DNA from: Neoscytalidium dimidiatum
Taxonomy: Eukaryota; Ascomycota; Dothideomycetes; Botryosphaeriales; Botryosphaeriaceae
NCBI GenBank assembly: GCA_037367355.1
Contig: CM074704.1
Location: forward strand, 2,604,001 to 2,668,000
Direction of reading: 5' to 3'
DNA length: 64,000 nucleotides
Part shown: in pieces, positions 11,198 through 22,401 of the stretch
Layout: every line of letters begins with the position of its first letter
How positions within the stretch are numbered: position 1 is the first letter of the stretch
The notes under the pieces: generated by a model
Databases searched by the model: none
What the model saw: the letters and a program-made list of their open reading frames with translations, nothing else
What the model was told of the DNA's origin: nothing
Position numbers and translations under genes: made by a program

Positions 11198-12244
11198 ATG
11201 CCCACCAATCACGCAGCCGTGCTCATCGCCGAAAAGGCACGGCCCCTCCAAATCCAGGAATCGCCCTACCCGGAGACGCTGAGCGACAACGAGCTCCTGA
11301 TCAGGAACCACGCGCTGGCCATGAACCCGGTCGACATGGCGATTCAGGCTTTCGCTATCTTCCCGCTCGCCTACCCGCACGTCCTCGGCATCGACGTGGC
11401 GGGCGAGGTCGTCGCCGTGGGCGAGGGCGGTGCCGCTGCCGCGCGCTTCAAGCCCGGCGACCGCGTCCTGGGCCACGCCCTCGGCTTCGACAGCAGGCGC
11501 CGCGAGGAGGCCGCTTTCCAGGAGTACACGGTGCTGCAGGCGCACATGGCGGCCCCGATCCCGGACGGCCTCGCGTACGAGCGCGCCGCCGTCGTCCCGC
11601 TCTGCCTGTCCACCGCCGCGTCCGGCCTCTTCCAGACGGACTACCTGGCGCTCGACCACCCGAAGGTCGCCGCCCCGAGCAACGGCAAGACGCTGCTGGT
11701 GTGGAGCGCCGCCAGCAGCGTCGGCTGCAACGCCGTGCAGCTGGCGCGCGCTGCCGGCTACGACGTCGTCGCCACCGCGTCGCCCAAGAACTTCGACTTG
11801 GTGAAGAGCCTGGGTGCGAGTGCGGTCGTCGACTACAAGAGCCCGTCCGTCGTCGCGGAGCTGGTTGACGCGTTCGCCGGATGTGTCTGTGCCGGCGCTT
11901 TCCAGGCTGCGGGCACGTATGCGGATGCCATCACCGCGTGCGGCGAGGTCCTGGCGAAGGTGCAGGGCGAAGGCGGGAAGTTCATCGCCTGCGCCGGGCT
12001 GCTGCCGGAGGATGCGAAGTTTCCTGAGGGCGTGTCAGCCAAGTTCATCTGGGGGTCGCACCTCGCGAGGAATGAGGTTGCGAAGGCAGTGTATGTGGAC
12101 TTTTTGCCCGAGGCACTGGCGGCTGGGAAGTACCAGGCCGCACCGGACCCGTTGGTTGTTGGCAAGGGGCTGGAAAAGGTGCAGGAGGCGTTGGATGTTC
12201 TGAGTGGGGGACTTTCTGCCCAAAAGGCGGTTGTGGTCTTGTAG
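11198..12244 (+). CDS. Zinc-independent MDR dehydrogenase / enoyl reductase-like protein
   Basis: A 348-residue single-exon protein of the medium-chain dehydrogenase/reductase superfamily. An N-terminal GroES-like domain (NPVD at 43-46, GDRV at 87-90) is followed by a Rossmann domain with the cofactor loop WSAASSVG at about 169-176. The Cys/His ligands of the catalytic zinc are not evident, which puts it with quinone-oxidoreductase/ToxD-like trans-acting enoyl reductases that use NADPH to reduce activated double bonds. Length is normal for the family. The ATG at 11,198 is preceded by a TATAAAG-like box. It is strongly GC-biased at third positions, unlike the flanking intergenic DNA, and looks intact. 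The substrate cannot be inferred, and neighbours give no pathway context. Confidence 0.85.
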   Translation: MPTNHAAVLIAEKARPLQIQESPYPETLSDNELLIRNHALAMNPVDMAIQAFAIFPLAYPHVLGIDVAGEVVAVGEGGAAAARFKPGDRVLGHALGFDSRRREEAAFQEYTVLQAHMAAPIPDGLAYERAAVVPLCLSTAASGLFQTDYLALDHPKVAAPSNGKTLLVWSAASSVGCNAVQLARAAGYDVVATASPKNFDLVKSLGASAVVDYKSPSVVAELVDAFAGCVCAGAFQAAGTYADAITACGEVLAKVQGEGGKFIACAGLLPEDAKFPEGVSAKFIWGSHLARNEVAKAVYVDFLPEALAAGKYQAAPDPLVVGKGLEKVQEALDVLSGGLSAQKAVVVL

Positions 12245-12463
12245 CACGTCCATTGCTGGGATGCAAAGGAGAAGCCACAATGTTATAAAACATGTTTTCG
12301 AATGTTCAATCTCATTGTGGCCCATACCTGGTCAAAGCGGTGATTGGAAGATCACAATTGATAATATGGATACCATGACAGAATGACCACCTCAATTGCG
12401 TACGTACATGCATTGTAGCCCAGCTCGTGATCCATTCAGACCTCCACCGTGTTCTAACTCCAC

Positions 12464-13995
12464 TCATGACGCTAGTTCACAGGTCTTTCGCCGAAGCTTC
12501 TCAATCCTGTCCAATATCCAGCCACTCTGCATCCTTACTCCCGACCTGAGGTAGTGGCCTCTCTTGACTTCGGTCCCATGATAACAGTTGTCGTCAGCAT
12601 ACCGCCATTGCAGACAATCCTCATCATGATGGCAAGCACGGCGGCACGCACTGGCGTTGAACCATGGCTTGCTTGTTTTCTCATGTGATGAGAGGTATCT
12701 TCCACCCTCAGGTTCATTACCTGAGGAGAAGTGCTTCTCTTCCGCATGGTTGTCCCACTCATCGCGCTCTGCAGTAATGTGCGGCGCAATGAAGTGCGAG
12801 AAAACATCTTTGTATCTCACCATCTGGCTGTCCTGTCGCGCCAGTCAGCAAATGATCTGGTTCCAGCGCATTATCCACATGGATCACCTACCATGGATTT
12901 CTTGAACTCCTGCTCCCACTCAAACAGCGCCGACGTGTCCTGCGCATGCACCTTATGCACCGTCACCAGCGGCGAACACCAATTCCACGCCCCAAACCCC
13001 ATCTCCGGCAGATTCCTCCCCTGCAACGGCATCACACCCTCGTCTCCGGGCCCGGGGAACAGCCTCACGGGCACGCCCTCGCCCGCCAACACATGCGCCA
13101 GGACCTGATCGCCGCAGCACCGCTCCGCCGCGTACCCCTCCCACCTCGCCACCAGCCCGGGGTCCTCCGCAAACGCCCTCACCGCGCCCCGCGACAGTAC
13201 GAACCCGCTGCCGCCGTGCGCGAACCCTTCGCCCAGCCGCGCGGCCGCCGCCCCGACGTAGACGCCGTCGCGCCAGTCCAGCCGCAGCCGCCCCAGCCAC
13301 GCGTACAGCGTCGCCCAGAAGTACGCCGTGTCGTCCTCCATGTACACGAACCACTTCCTGTCCGGGTGGTTCTTGGCCGCGTGCGCGACCAGCGGCAGGA
13401 ACTTGTGCCTGTCGAGCCGCCACCCGCCGCCGACCAGCGGCGGCGCGTTGGGGTCGGTCCCGTCGAGGTAGAGGTTGTTCCCGGCGGCCGCCTGCAGCGT
13501 GCGGCGGTAGGCGAAGTCGGCGGACGCGTGGAGGGGGCCGGAGAGGTTGGCGAGCGCGTCGGTGACGGCGTGTCCGCCGATGGAGCCGCCCGCGTCCGAG
13601 TAGATGGCGATGTGCGGCGTGAGGGTGCGGTCGGCGAGCGTGGTCGCGAGGTGCGTGGGGACGCGCTGCCACATCGTGCTGGCGCCCGTCTTGAGCATGA
13701 TGAGCACGTCGGCTGGGTCGATTGGCTGGCCGTCGCCGGCAGAGGTGTCTGCGGTGGCGGTTATGGCGTGGAGCTTGCTGCTGGGAGTGGCTGGGTGGTT
13801 GGATGGTCTAGAATGCTGGGCGGCGGGTTGCTGACGGCCATCACCAGATAGGGCGGGTTGCGGAGGAGAGTTTGTGGCGGCTTCGTTGCTCCAGATCACC
13901 ATGGCGAGGAAGAAGAAGCAGAGAAAGAGGACGTAGGCGTAGCCTTTGGCGTGGCTTATCCAGCGAGGTCTACGGCGTGGTAATTGAGGAGTCAT
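12464..13995 (-). CDS. GT31-like type II membrane glycosyltransferase
   Basis: Two exons, 12892-13995 and 12464-12832, joined by a 59-nt intron (GTAGGT...GCTGACTGG...CAG), give about 490 residues. A short basic cytoplasmic tail precedes one membrane anchor at about residues 18-35, then a Pro/Ser-rich stem, then a luminal catalytic domain. WFVYMEDDTAYF carries the acidic EDD motif (about 220-222) that binds the metal-nucleotide sugar. A GGSGFVLSRGA block, and a Cys-rich C-terminal part encoded by exon 2, fit the fungal GT31/DUF604-like family. It probably acts in the Golgi on glycoconjugates; donor and acceptor are unknown. The gene is intact and its exon-1 GC content is very high. The intergenic gap to the MDR gene upstream is about 220 bases, convergent orientation. 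Confidence 0.8.
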
Positions 13996-15193
13996 GGTCG
14001 ATTGATAAGGGACGAAAGAGATCTGGTGCCAGCCGGAGGTCGAAAGAAGTGAGAAAGCTCAAAAAAGCGAATATATATCACTACAACAGTATCAGATTCA
14101 AGCTGGCAAGCATTAAGCAACTGGGAAGCGATGAAACATGCAACAGGCAGGTCCGTCGCCCAGGTAGTTGGAGCAGTGATGGAGAGCGTAGATCGCTTTA
14201 ATGGTACTTTGATAGCGAGTCGTATGATCCTGCAGTATACGAGTTCTTGGTTGCTTGGCCGGTGCTCATGCATGCGTCTTCAAGCCGAGGAAAAAGTAGA
14301 TTAGCAGGCGAGATACAGTGGCCAAAGCTGTATTTCATGGCCGTACCAGTACTTGCAGGTTATGGCTCTTCATTGTTCTATGCACAAAGTGTAGAGGTCT
14401 GAGCGGCGCACTAAGTTATTATGTTTGGGCTGATGGCTCGTCAGATCAGACGGGCGAACTTGGCTGGTGACATAGGTAAACCCACGATCCGTGCCTTCCC
14501 GCGTGTCAATTAGTAGCTTGCTTCTGCAGGCTGTGGCTTGTTTCGTAACCCGAACGTCCAACCTCGTTAAGCCAGGCAATTGCACAGAGAATTCTTCGCG
14601 GTACTCCTCAGTGTATGAACAACCCATGTGAACAGCTAACACAGATGGTCAAACCGGGCACATCAACAATTGGACCAGATTTTCGAATACGGATTTTCTA
14701 CAAGGTTGAAAATGGGCTATTCGGCATACGGAGAGGGATGTTCGAGTTCAGGGAACATGCGTCTTGGTACGCGAGCTGATGCTTGTCCAATTTGCCGGAC
14801 CGAGGAACAAATGGTGCGCCGTTGCAACGGCTATCTACTAACACTACATAGAGCACTGGGAGGTACTTCCGGCATTGCACTACATGAGTGTGGACACTCG
14901 TAGCACGGACCAGACCTCGGCACAAATGCAAACAAAGTAGAGGATAGAATTCACCGAAAGCGTCGGCCGTAACCGCTTACGCGCCACGCTAGACTTCTTA
15001 GGCAAGAGCTACGCTTGTTCAAGTAAGAAAAGTAGGTTCAACCTTCGGTACAACTTGGATCTGCCTGCATCCTCAACACCACCTTCGTTTACCACTCTAC
15101 CCGCGAACACCCGGAGCGCGCCAATTCCACTTTCCTCTGCCCATTCTCACGCACATTTTCGTCATCCGTTCGCTTAGCCTGAAGTGTTTCAAT
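13996..15193. other. Intergenic between divergent glycosyltransferase genes
   Basis: The 1.2 kb between the GT31-like gene (minus) and the GT2 gene (plus) holds only short overlapping frames without domain content. It would contain both promoters. The last 200 bases are C/T-rich, as is common upstream of fungal start codons. Confidence 0.5.
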
Positions 15194-17333
15194 ATGCCAG
15201 TTCTTGGCTTTCAGAACACAAGAGGTGAATTGTCAATGACAAGCCGCTTGGTTTGCCGACTTGGACGGGATCTTCCACGCGTCCGCATGTTCGAAGCTAT
15301 AGTGGGCCTAGACCATCGTGGAGCAAGGCGGCGAAATGCCACTGAAGGTGCAATTGTCCGAGATCACCATATAAGTCGTGTTCAAGTAGATCATTGCGGA
15401 AGCTGCCTGAGCCTTTTGATTGCCATCTTCACAAATCTAAAAATGACCCTTTCGCAAAAGGGCATACCGGTCAAGCCCTCGCAGCCTTCCTCGATCCAAA
15501 TCGTCTCTAATTCACTCGTCTGTATAGTCCTGGGTTTTCTCTTCGCTACTCGCGCGCTCCGTGCCTTTACCAATTGGCCTGTCACAGCCGAAGCACTGTT
15601 CAACTGCGGTCTTTCCGAGTGGAATCGTCGCAAGGGCATCCGGAGAATCAAAGCTCTCGAAGCCGGATCAGCAGCCGGTGATGCTGAGAAGGGTACTGGA
15701 CTCTCCGTCCGCTATATGGCCTCGGTGGTTGGCTATCGCGAAGATCCAGCTCTGTTCCGCAGATGCATGGAATCGTACAAGCCATCTTCAGGCCTCGAGC
15801 TCCTACTGGTTGGGGTTGATGGCAATGAGAGGGATGACTTGGATATGGTCCGCGTGGTTGAAGAAGCATACCCTGAAACAACAACGATTATACCTATCGA
15901 AGAACCGTTCGGCCTCATGGCATTGCGCTTGACAGAGAGACATGCATTCGGCTCATCATACAAGCCATCGGAGTCCCTCGAGGAGCGGCTTGAGGACATT
16001 TATCAACTCCCAGCAGACATTCGCAAAGATGCAAGTGAGTTCGCCATGCGCTCAGTCTTCAAGAAAGCCCACGAAATACTCGCGCAGTCCAATGTGTTAC
16101 GGTTTTCATCCAAACAGCAGGAGCAAGGAGTTCAGGTAATCTGCTTTCATCAGCCGCACTTCTGCAAGAAAGATATTATGTTCACCAACCTTGTCGCATC
16201 CATCGTCCTTCAACGGGCTCGGGGTCTCGAGTTCATCTGGACAAGCGATTCGGATACGCTGGTGTTCCCAGACACGCTAGACAAAGTCATCGGTGCTATG
16301 ACCTTGGATCCCCTGATTGGCGGCAGTTCTGTCTCTCTCGGTATCCACAATTCTGGAGAGAACTGGATTACAAGACTCGGTACTGCGGTCTACTGGTCAG
16401 AGATGGCCATCACTCGCAGCCAGAACGGAGCCGTAGACGCGGTGGATTGCCAACCCGGACCCTGTGCAGCCTTCCGCTTCGTAGCTCTGGAGGAAATAAT
16501 ACACCAATGGTACACACAAACCTCCCTCGGTGTTCGCACAGTAAGTTCCTCCTTCGCTTTCCAAAAACCCGTACATCCAACACTGACACGCCTACCAGAT
16601 TGTCAACGAGGATCGGCACCTGACGACGCTCCTCCTGCTGCAGAACTGGAAAGTGACCTTCCTCTCGAGCGCGCTCGCGCTGACGGACACGCCGACGACC
16701 CCGGTGCGCTGGATGCTTCAGCAGCTGCGCTGGGCGCGCGCCGCGCACATCGAACGCCTGCAGTACCCGCGCGCCTACGCCATCCATGGCCCGGTGCTGT
16801 TCGTCGGCGCGCTCGTGCGCCACTATTGCGCTCTCGTCGCCGCCATCTACGCCGCCCGCTACGTCTGGGACGGCCGCGAGCTGCTCAGCGTCACAGCTGC
16901 CGACATGGCCCTGCGCTTCGTCGCCTTCACTTTGTATAATGCCGCTGTCAATCCGATCCGCGCGCATGATGTCGGCCTGGGCGCGCTCATGCTGGGCCAG
17001 CTGTTCTATCAGCTGCCGTTGCCTGGCGTTATCTTCTGGAGCACGCTCACTGCGCTGCAGGGTGGATGGGGTACGCAGATGCGGAATGCGAGCGTGGCAA
17101 ATGGCGCTGCGTCTGCTGGCTGGAAGTTGCGACCTGAAGTTGCTGGCAATTTGGGCGCGTTGACGGCCATCGCGGTGTGGCTTGTCATTCTTGGCGCTGC
17201 GTTGGCGAGATATTTTGCAACGCGGTTTGCGCCTTCGTTCGTGTCCGCGTCAATGGTGGCTACAGCAACGGCGGTGGCACTTACAATGAGTTGGGTCATA
17301 TTGAAACCCGTCCGAGCAGGGAATGCATTGTGA
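15194..17333 (+). CDS. Family 2 glycosyltransferase, hyaluronan/chitin-synthase-like
   Basis: Two exons, 15194-16540 and 16599-17333, flank a 58-nt intron (GTAAGT...ACCAG). An N-terminal membrane segment (VSNSLVCIVLGFLFATRAL) leads into a cytosolic GT-A domain with VVGYRED, WTSDSDT (DxD-type metal site, nt 16,238-16,258), NEDRHLT (catalytic EDR) and QLRWARAAHI (the Q/R-x-x-R-W processivity motif). Three or more C-terminal membrane spans follow. This set is typical of processive GT2 enzymes such as hyaluronan synthase-like proteins that polymerise and export a polysaccharide at the plasma membrane. The start is uncertain: from 15,194 the protein is 693 residues, but the ATG at 15,443 has a better context and gives about 610. 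The upstream 83 codons look atypical and may hide a 5' UTR or an intron. Confidence 0.85.
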
Positions 17334-17432
17334 GAAGTGTGGACGTGGATAAAGAAAGTGTAGTCTGCTCAAAAGCGATTAAACTGTATTTCTGCGGCGG
17401 AGTGATGCACGAAAACGCGTAGCAGCCGCTGC

Positions 17433-17884
17433 CTAAAAGTGGATAGATTTAGCACAAATAGATCGAAGACGGCTTGTATCAGGGCATGATGCGTTATGAG
17501 CAGTATAAGAACGGCCCATCGTCCTCAGATGCTCGTTCCACATCCAGTCTCCTCCCTCCTCTTTCCACCCTGAGCTCGTTGCAAAGCGCCGGCAGTTCCT
17601 GCAGAAAGAGATCAAGCCGCTGTGGTCGCAAGGACAGCAGCCATTCGATCGGGTCTCGAGGCGCTTTCCGCCAGCAGCTTGGCAGATTTCTATAATGTGC
17701 GGCTTCTTTAGTGTTGGCCGGAAGCCATGTCAGCGGGCATTGTCGTCGTGTGCCGTGGAGCAAGTTACTTACGAACAAACTCGTAGGTGAGGGTCCGGAG
17801 CTCGCCGAGAAGATCATTCTAGCCGATACGATCGCGGCGGCGGGCAGAGGCTCGTGCATCCATATCTGGATGGGTCAAGCTCAT
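17433..17884 (-). pseudogene. Possible small Cys-rich protein gene with one in-frame TAG
   Basis: From ATG at 17,884 the frame runs 22 codons to a TAG, then continues NDLLGELRTLTYEFV to a GTAAGT donor at 17,772. A TATAG acceptor ends the intron at 17,690, and the next exon stays open to 17,433 with a Cys-dense patch (CCPCDHSGLISFCRNCRR) and a Trp-rich tail. Except for the TAG the model is coherent. The stop lies in GGCTAGAAT and would be Gln if it was CAG. NDLLGELRTLTYEF faintly recalls the 2EXR N-terminal block, but the C-terminal half does not. It may be a pseudogene, a mis-modelled gene, or chance. Confidence 0.35.
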
Positions 17885-18559
17885 GGCGTCGTCAGAGGTG
17901 TTGTGAGAGGAGTGGACTGCGACCGACGGAGAAGGGGATGATCAGTGATCTTGCAACCATATCATGGCTTTTGTGGACGCGCTAACCAAATCTAGCATTC
18001 TAACGCAAAACGGCCGAACGGGGTGGCATTTTCATCTGCGACAAACTAATTTTCATAAACAGCAGATGGAACTACTAGAAGGCGATGCCAGATATTAATA
18101 TGATCCTTCCACAATTTGCGGATCTTTGTATTCGAAGACTGCTTTCATCCATCCTGAGCGGCCATGCTCATGTTTTGCTCCTTGCGGACAGAAATCATTA
18201 TCATCTCGATCACGCTTCTCCCTATCAATCGTACCCGCATACGCATCCGTCACTGGCACGAATCTTCGCGTGTAAGCCCCTTACTCCACCGCTCATAGAG
18301 TCCTGGCTCATCGCAATACCTAGAACGACACCCAAGGGCACAAAGCTTTTGGCGCTGTAACGCCTTTGAAGCCTTTCCTATGTAATGCTTGTTCAGAGTG
18401 AAGTGAGACGCAGTGGTACATGGCTCTATACGGCTAGCGCCACCGTTCGCTTGCTGCCTGAAATTCATGTTGGTTTAGCCTCCCCCGACGCACCCTCTCA
18501 CATCTGACCTCTCTTCGCTCTTCAGGTCCCTCCTTCAAAGCCCGAATTGATCAAGCACG
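17885..18559. other. Intergenic
   Basis: About 675 bases with only short frames. It serves as the shared upstream region of the minus-strand gene ending at 17,433 and the 2EXR-like gene starting at 18,560. The final 100 bases are C/T-rich. Confidence 0.5.
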
Positions 18560-19388
18560 ATGCCCTGCCGGCCGACTAAGAGGTTCAAGCGCGAACATGA
18601 GCCGGAGGTAAGTGCAGCTTTCACATCTCAACAAATGTAACTATATTGACGCGCAACTTCGACAGTTTGACGAGCTTTGCAGCTTCGCAATTCCGTATGG
18701 CCACGCCACCTGGACCGACGTGCCTGGCGAAATTCGGAACGCTGTCTACGATTTCATCATTCCAAGGAATGTGACTTTCCGTATCGGCACCGAAAGGGCA
18801 CGCGGCCGCGGTAGTGCTATTGGCGAGCGCAGCTGCGCGTACACCAATGCCTTCAACCCCAACGTGATCCTCCTCAATAAGCAGACCTTCGCCGAATGCG
18901 CCTCCTTGCTCTACCGAAACCGCTTCGACTTCTACGACTACAGGGCCCTCTGCCTCTTCCTCGAGAGGCTGCGCCCCCAGACCTTCAAATTGCTCACGCA
19001 CATCACCCTGACGCCTCGCGTCGTTCCCACTGAGTCGGCCAAGAAGACCGCTTTTAACCTCCTGCTCCAGGCGACCAATCTCCAGAGCATCACCATCGAT
19101 ATCGATAGCCCCTTCAAGACGGACATGGGCAGGCCAGCCTTGTTCAGCACCGCGCAGCTGGCCAGCAATTTCGCTTGGAGCCTCGGAAGCTCGAGGCAGT
19201 GGCTGCACCGCCTGGGCGAGAACGCGGAGGAGCGTGGCGAGACGATCGACCGTCTGCTACGCTTGTCGCCCAAGGCTGTGGATTGCGCGTTGCGCACGCA
19301 TGCCCTCGCACCGCTGTCCGAGTCTGTGAAGATGACGGAGGAGGACGTGCAGCTAGAGTTCCGCCGTGTTCTAAAGGAGATGGCTTGA
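18560..19388 (+). CDS. 2EXR/F-box-like protein, intact
   Basis: The model has a 48-nt first exon (18560-18607, MPCRPTKRFKREHEPE), a 58-nt intron (GTAAGT...GACAG) and a second exon 18666-19388, giving 256 residues. This start was chosen because the in-frame ATG at 18,612 lies inside the intron and because the paralogs at 25.9 and 44.5 kb also begin with a short basic exon. The protein carries WTDVPGEIRNAVYDFII, then ILLNKQTFAECASLLYRNRFDF, then a region with HITLTPRV. This is the layout of the 2EXR/DUF7730 class of F-box-like fungal proteins. Function is unknown. Four relatives lie within 36 kb of each other. No membrane segment or signal peptide is present. Confidence 0.75.
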
Positions 19389-19757
19389 GTGATTTGCTGT
19401 TCCATCGAGCACCATCCATTGCCGGTGTGGTGCGCGCTTGGGCAGGCAGGAATGCTTAATCGATGAGTAGGATGGGACGATACACAATGGCTGCCAGGGC
19501 GTAAGCACGTCATGTCTAGATAAGTTACGGAATCGGTCTTACTATCTAAAAGGATACTACAAGTAAGGTCATCCCAATCTTGAAAAGGAAAGGATTCATG
19601 GTATCACATAAGATAGCTTCCACCACTTCTCGCCGAAGCACGGACATGCTGTCACTTTTCGAAGCGCGCCCGCGACAAATTGTACTAGCTGATTGAGTAG
19701 GCAGGCCTTGCTTTCATTACTCGTCACAGCGGCCTCTGAATACTGGCTGCATGTAAC
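19389..19757. other. Intergenic between convergent genes
   Basis: The 369 bases hold the 3' ends of the 2EXR-like gene and of the minus-strand STAND-type gene. Nothing else was recognised. Confidence 0.5.
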
Positions 19758-21042
19758 TCAGGTCTCTGACAACTTTCCATCAGGCAATCTACGCCTTCTA
19801 TCTTGAGGGTTCTCAGGATTCACATATGTTCCTTGTCCGTCCATTGCAGTCCTTGATGTTTCGCCGGTCTCAGCCAGGTCTGATGATCTCCCATTATCCT
19901 CAGGCTGTCTTGCCCTCGGTGCCTGGTCCGGTAAAGGCTCGTTGCGGAAATCCCGAGAATAACGTGGAGGTGTACTGGACAGCTCCTCAGACGATTCAGA
20001 TGCTGGCTCGCTGACCTGATGCTCCGAGAAATGTGGACCGTTGGTGAGGATCGCCCGCGATATGGGTGAGAGGGTTCGCTCCGACGACGACGAAGGCGGG
20101 TATAGTGACGGGGCTGAAGAACCTGCCGGACTGGAAGGCTCTGGTGGATCGCGACGAGGAGGAGGGCGCGCGCTTCGCGCATCTTCAGACGGGGGTCTTC
20201 TCGACCTGCGACGTGAAGTGGAATGTCGGCGCCGCCTACGTGTTGAGAGATCTCCAGTCTCGTCGCTGATGATTTCGCATATTCTACGCACGCTTATCTC
20301 AAGATCGTCGGATAGTTCCTGAGCTTCGGGACGATGTATATGCTTCCTAACCTCCTTGGCAGCGAGCCTGCATGATCTTCTCGCCGCTTTCACCTCGGCC
20401 GTAAAGGCGTCTCTGTAGATAGTTCAGCAACCCGCAATGCGAAGACAATGGTAAGCAGGTATATACTGACAAGCGCATTCTATATTCTACGCATTTATTC
20501 TCCAACTGGACGAAACGATCATCAGTTCTTGGTACCTGCTCTTCTCGTAGCCTATTGAGTTGCTCATTGAACTTTTGAAGCTCCTGTTGCACCTTCTTCA
20601 GCCCTACCAAGCTTACAAAAGCCACCATTGATGTCTTGACGAAATTGAACTGAATAAACAGATCCAGGAGCCTTTTCTTTTTGAGATACCATTTGAGTTT
20701 AGCTAAGCCACGCTGTAAGCTTGTCTGAAGCTGACCCCGACTTTGGAAGCCGATTTGATCGAGCAGGCTATTCATATCCTCAATGAGACACTGTCCTTGC
20801 CTAAGAACGCGAACACTCATGCCTGATTCCTCATCGATATATGATTCCGGAGAATTGGAAGAAGATGCGGCTTCGACAAAAATGTGTAGGAGGGTGCTAA
20901 ATGTGCTGAGTTCCATCTGCATGCTGCGGGCATCGCGGTCGGCAAGATGCATGGTGCGGATGCATCTTGCAAGAGTCTTGCTGACTTTGCAGGCAAAACC
21001 TGCTATGGCGAAAGCAGATGCAGTGATACTCAAAGGGTCCAT
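19758..21042 (-). CDS. STAND/NLR-type N-terminal domain protein without a NACHT domain
   Basis: The start MDPLSITASAFAIAGFACKV is the characteristic opening of the fungal N-terminal domain of STAND proteins (PigL_N-like), an all-helical region that precedes NACHT or NB-ARC domains in fungal NLRs. Exon 1 is about 20471-21042 and exon 2 is 19758-20412, with a 58-nt intron. The donor is not certain: GTCAGT at 20,470 restores frame, whereas the better-looking GTATAT at 20,466 does not. About 408 residues result. The second half is a low-complexity tail rich in Arg, Pro and Ser, with no P-loop. It could be a stand-alone helical signalling domain related to heterokaryon-incompatibility effectors, or an unrelated scaffold. 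No NLR gene is adjacent. Confidence 0.7.
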
Positions 21043-22401
21043 GTTAAGAAGAAAGATTCTTTGTGATCATGATGAAGTGCATCTCGGGCGCGGCAAACCG
21101 TCACGTTTTTATCTACTAGACGTTGTGCAAGGCTAGCTTTCAGCCTGACAATAACATTTTGCGTTGCGCGAGATCATCGGTGCTGCGCCTCCTGCAAGAG
21201 AGAGAGCATCGCGGTAGAGGGCCGAAGTTGTTGGCTACCATTCCGGCGGAGCCTGCACAAAGCTGACTTGGGCAGCGGAGCTGCAGCGCTGGCGTGCGGG
21301 CGGATATCCGTGTGGCTATCCAAGCAAAGACGACAGACGATGGAAAGGGAATTGATGGAGCATTAGGCCAATATGTGGAGGGCGTTGGACTTCTTATTTG
21401 GGCCAGCAATCTCGCGAGTACGTGAAGCTCGCAGGGGGCATTCATCGCTGCTAGCTCGTGTCTGCCTTATCTATTTCTGCTCAACTGAGTATGTGTGAAG
21501 ATTGGATTGAATCACGCTTCCCTAGCTCCTGATGTTCTTCACCAGCACGGCGAGTCGGCGATTCGGCGCCGGCTTGTTGGTGGAGTTCTCGGTAAATGTC
21601 TCGGGCTATTTCTACAGTGGGGGCGACGTTCGGCTCATAAAATTGTGCCTGGTTTACATAGTAATGCAGTATGTAACTACGGCAATCATATTTCTCATAA
21701 CTGAACTCGCCCAAAGTCCGAGCGGAAATGCTAGACCAATGTAGTACAATTTTTTCTGGCTGTTACTGCGCGAAACCTATTAGTGCGAGAAGAAGGACCA
21801 CATAAGCCGAGATCTGCCCCCCACTGTAAAATAATCCACCCTGTGAGACAGCGGAGGTCAACCAATGCCGTCGCTTACATATGCTCTGGTTTCTGATATA
21901 ATCCATTGTAGTCAAGTGCCAACCCCCCCTCCCTCTCTCTTTGTACGGATAGATGAAGCCCCGATATCCGCGTTTTCGGCCACCGACATGCGATGTTCCG
22001 TATCTCTTGAAGAGTTGTGCAATTGCTGGAGTCCCTAACACCATCGCATGTGGGAAAGATGAGTGCGAACAAGCTGCCAAGTTATAGTGACAGCCGCGAT
22101 TATGATAAAGTGAATTACCGCACGATTCCTCATAAAATACGCCAATTCATCGTATTGGGTACCCTCTCTCTCGGATTCTTACGGAAGCCCTTGCTCTATT
22201 GAATCTTACAAGTCATCCCCAAACTGATAGTAAAGGAGGAGATCCACCTTTACGTTGAGGTCATTTGTCAGCGTGAGAATCGCTTACTACGCGGGAATCC
22301 CTCTATTTAATGGTGATTCTTCTCGGCGTAGACCAGAAGGACAGCAACCTATCTTCCCCTTGCTTGCGTCGACTGAAAGTTGCAAATCGTTTGGAGCAAC
22401 C
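21043..22401. other. Intergenic between divergent genes
   Basis: About 1.36 kb with only short, overlapping frames on both strands (for example near 21,140-21,445 and 21,763-22,080), none with domain content. It should contain the promoters of the STAND-type gene (minus) and the reductase gene (plus). Confidence 0.5.

Noticed and set aside
11171..12325. Long antisense frames under the MDR gene
   Set aside because: They are shadows of a GC-biased coding sequence; the plus frame has full-length family homology.
12946..13851. 301-codon plus frame opposite the GT31-like gene
   Set aside because: Arg/Val-rich antisense shadow; the minus frame carries membrane anchor and catalytic EDD.
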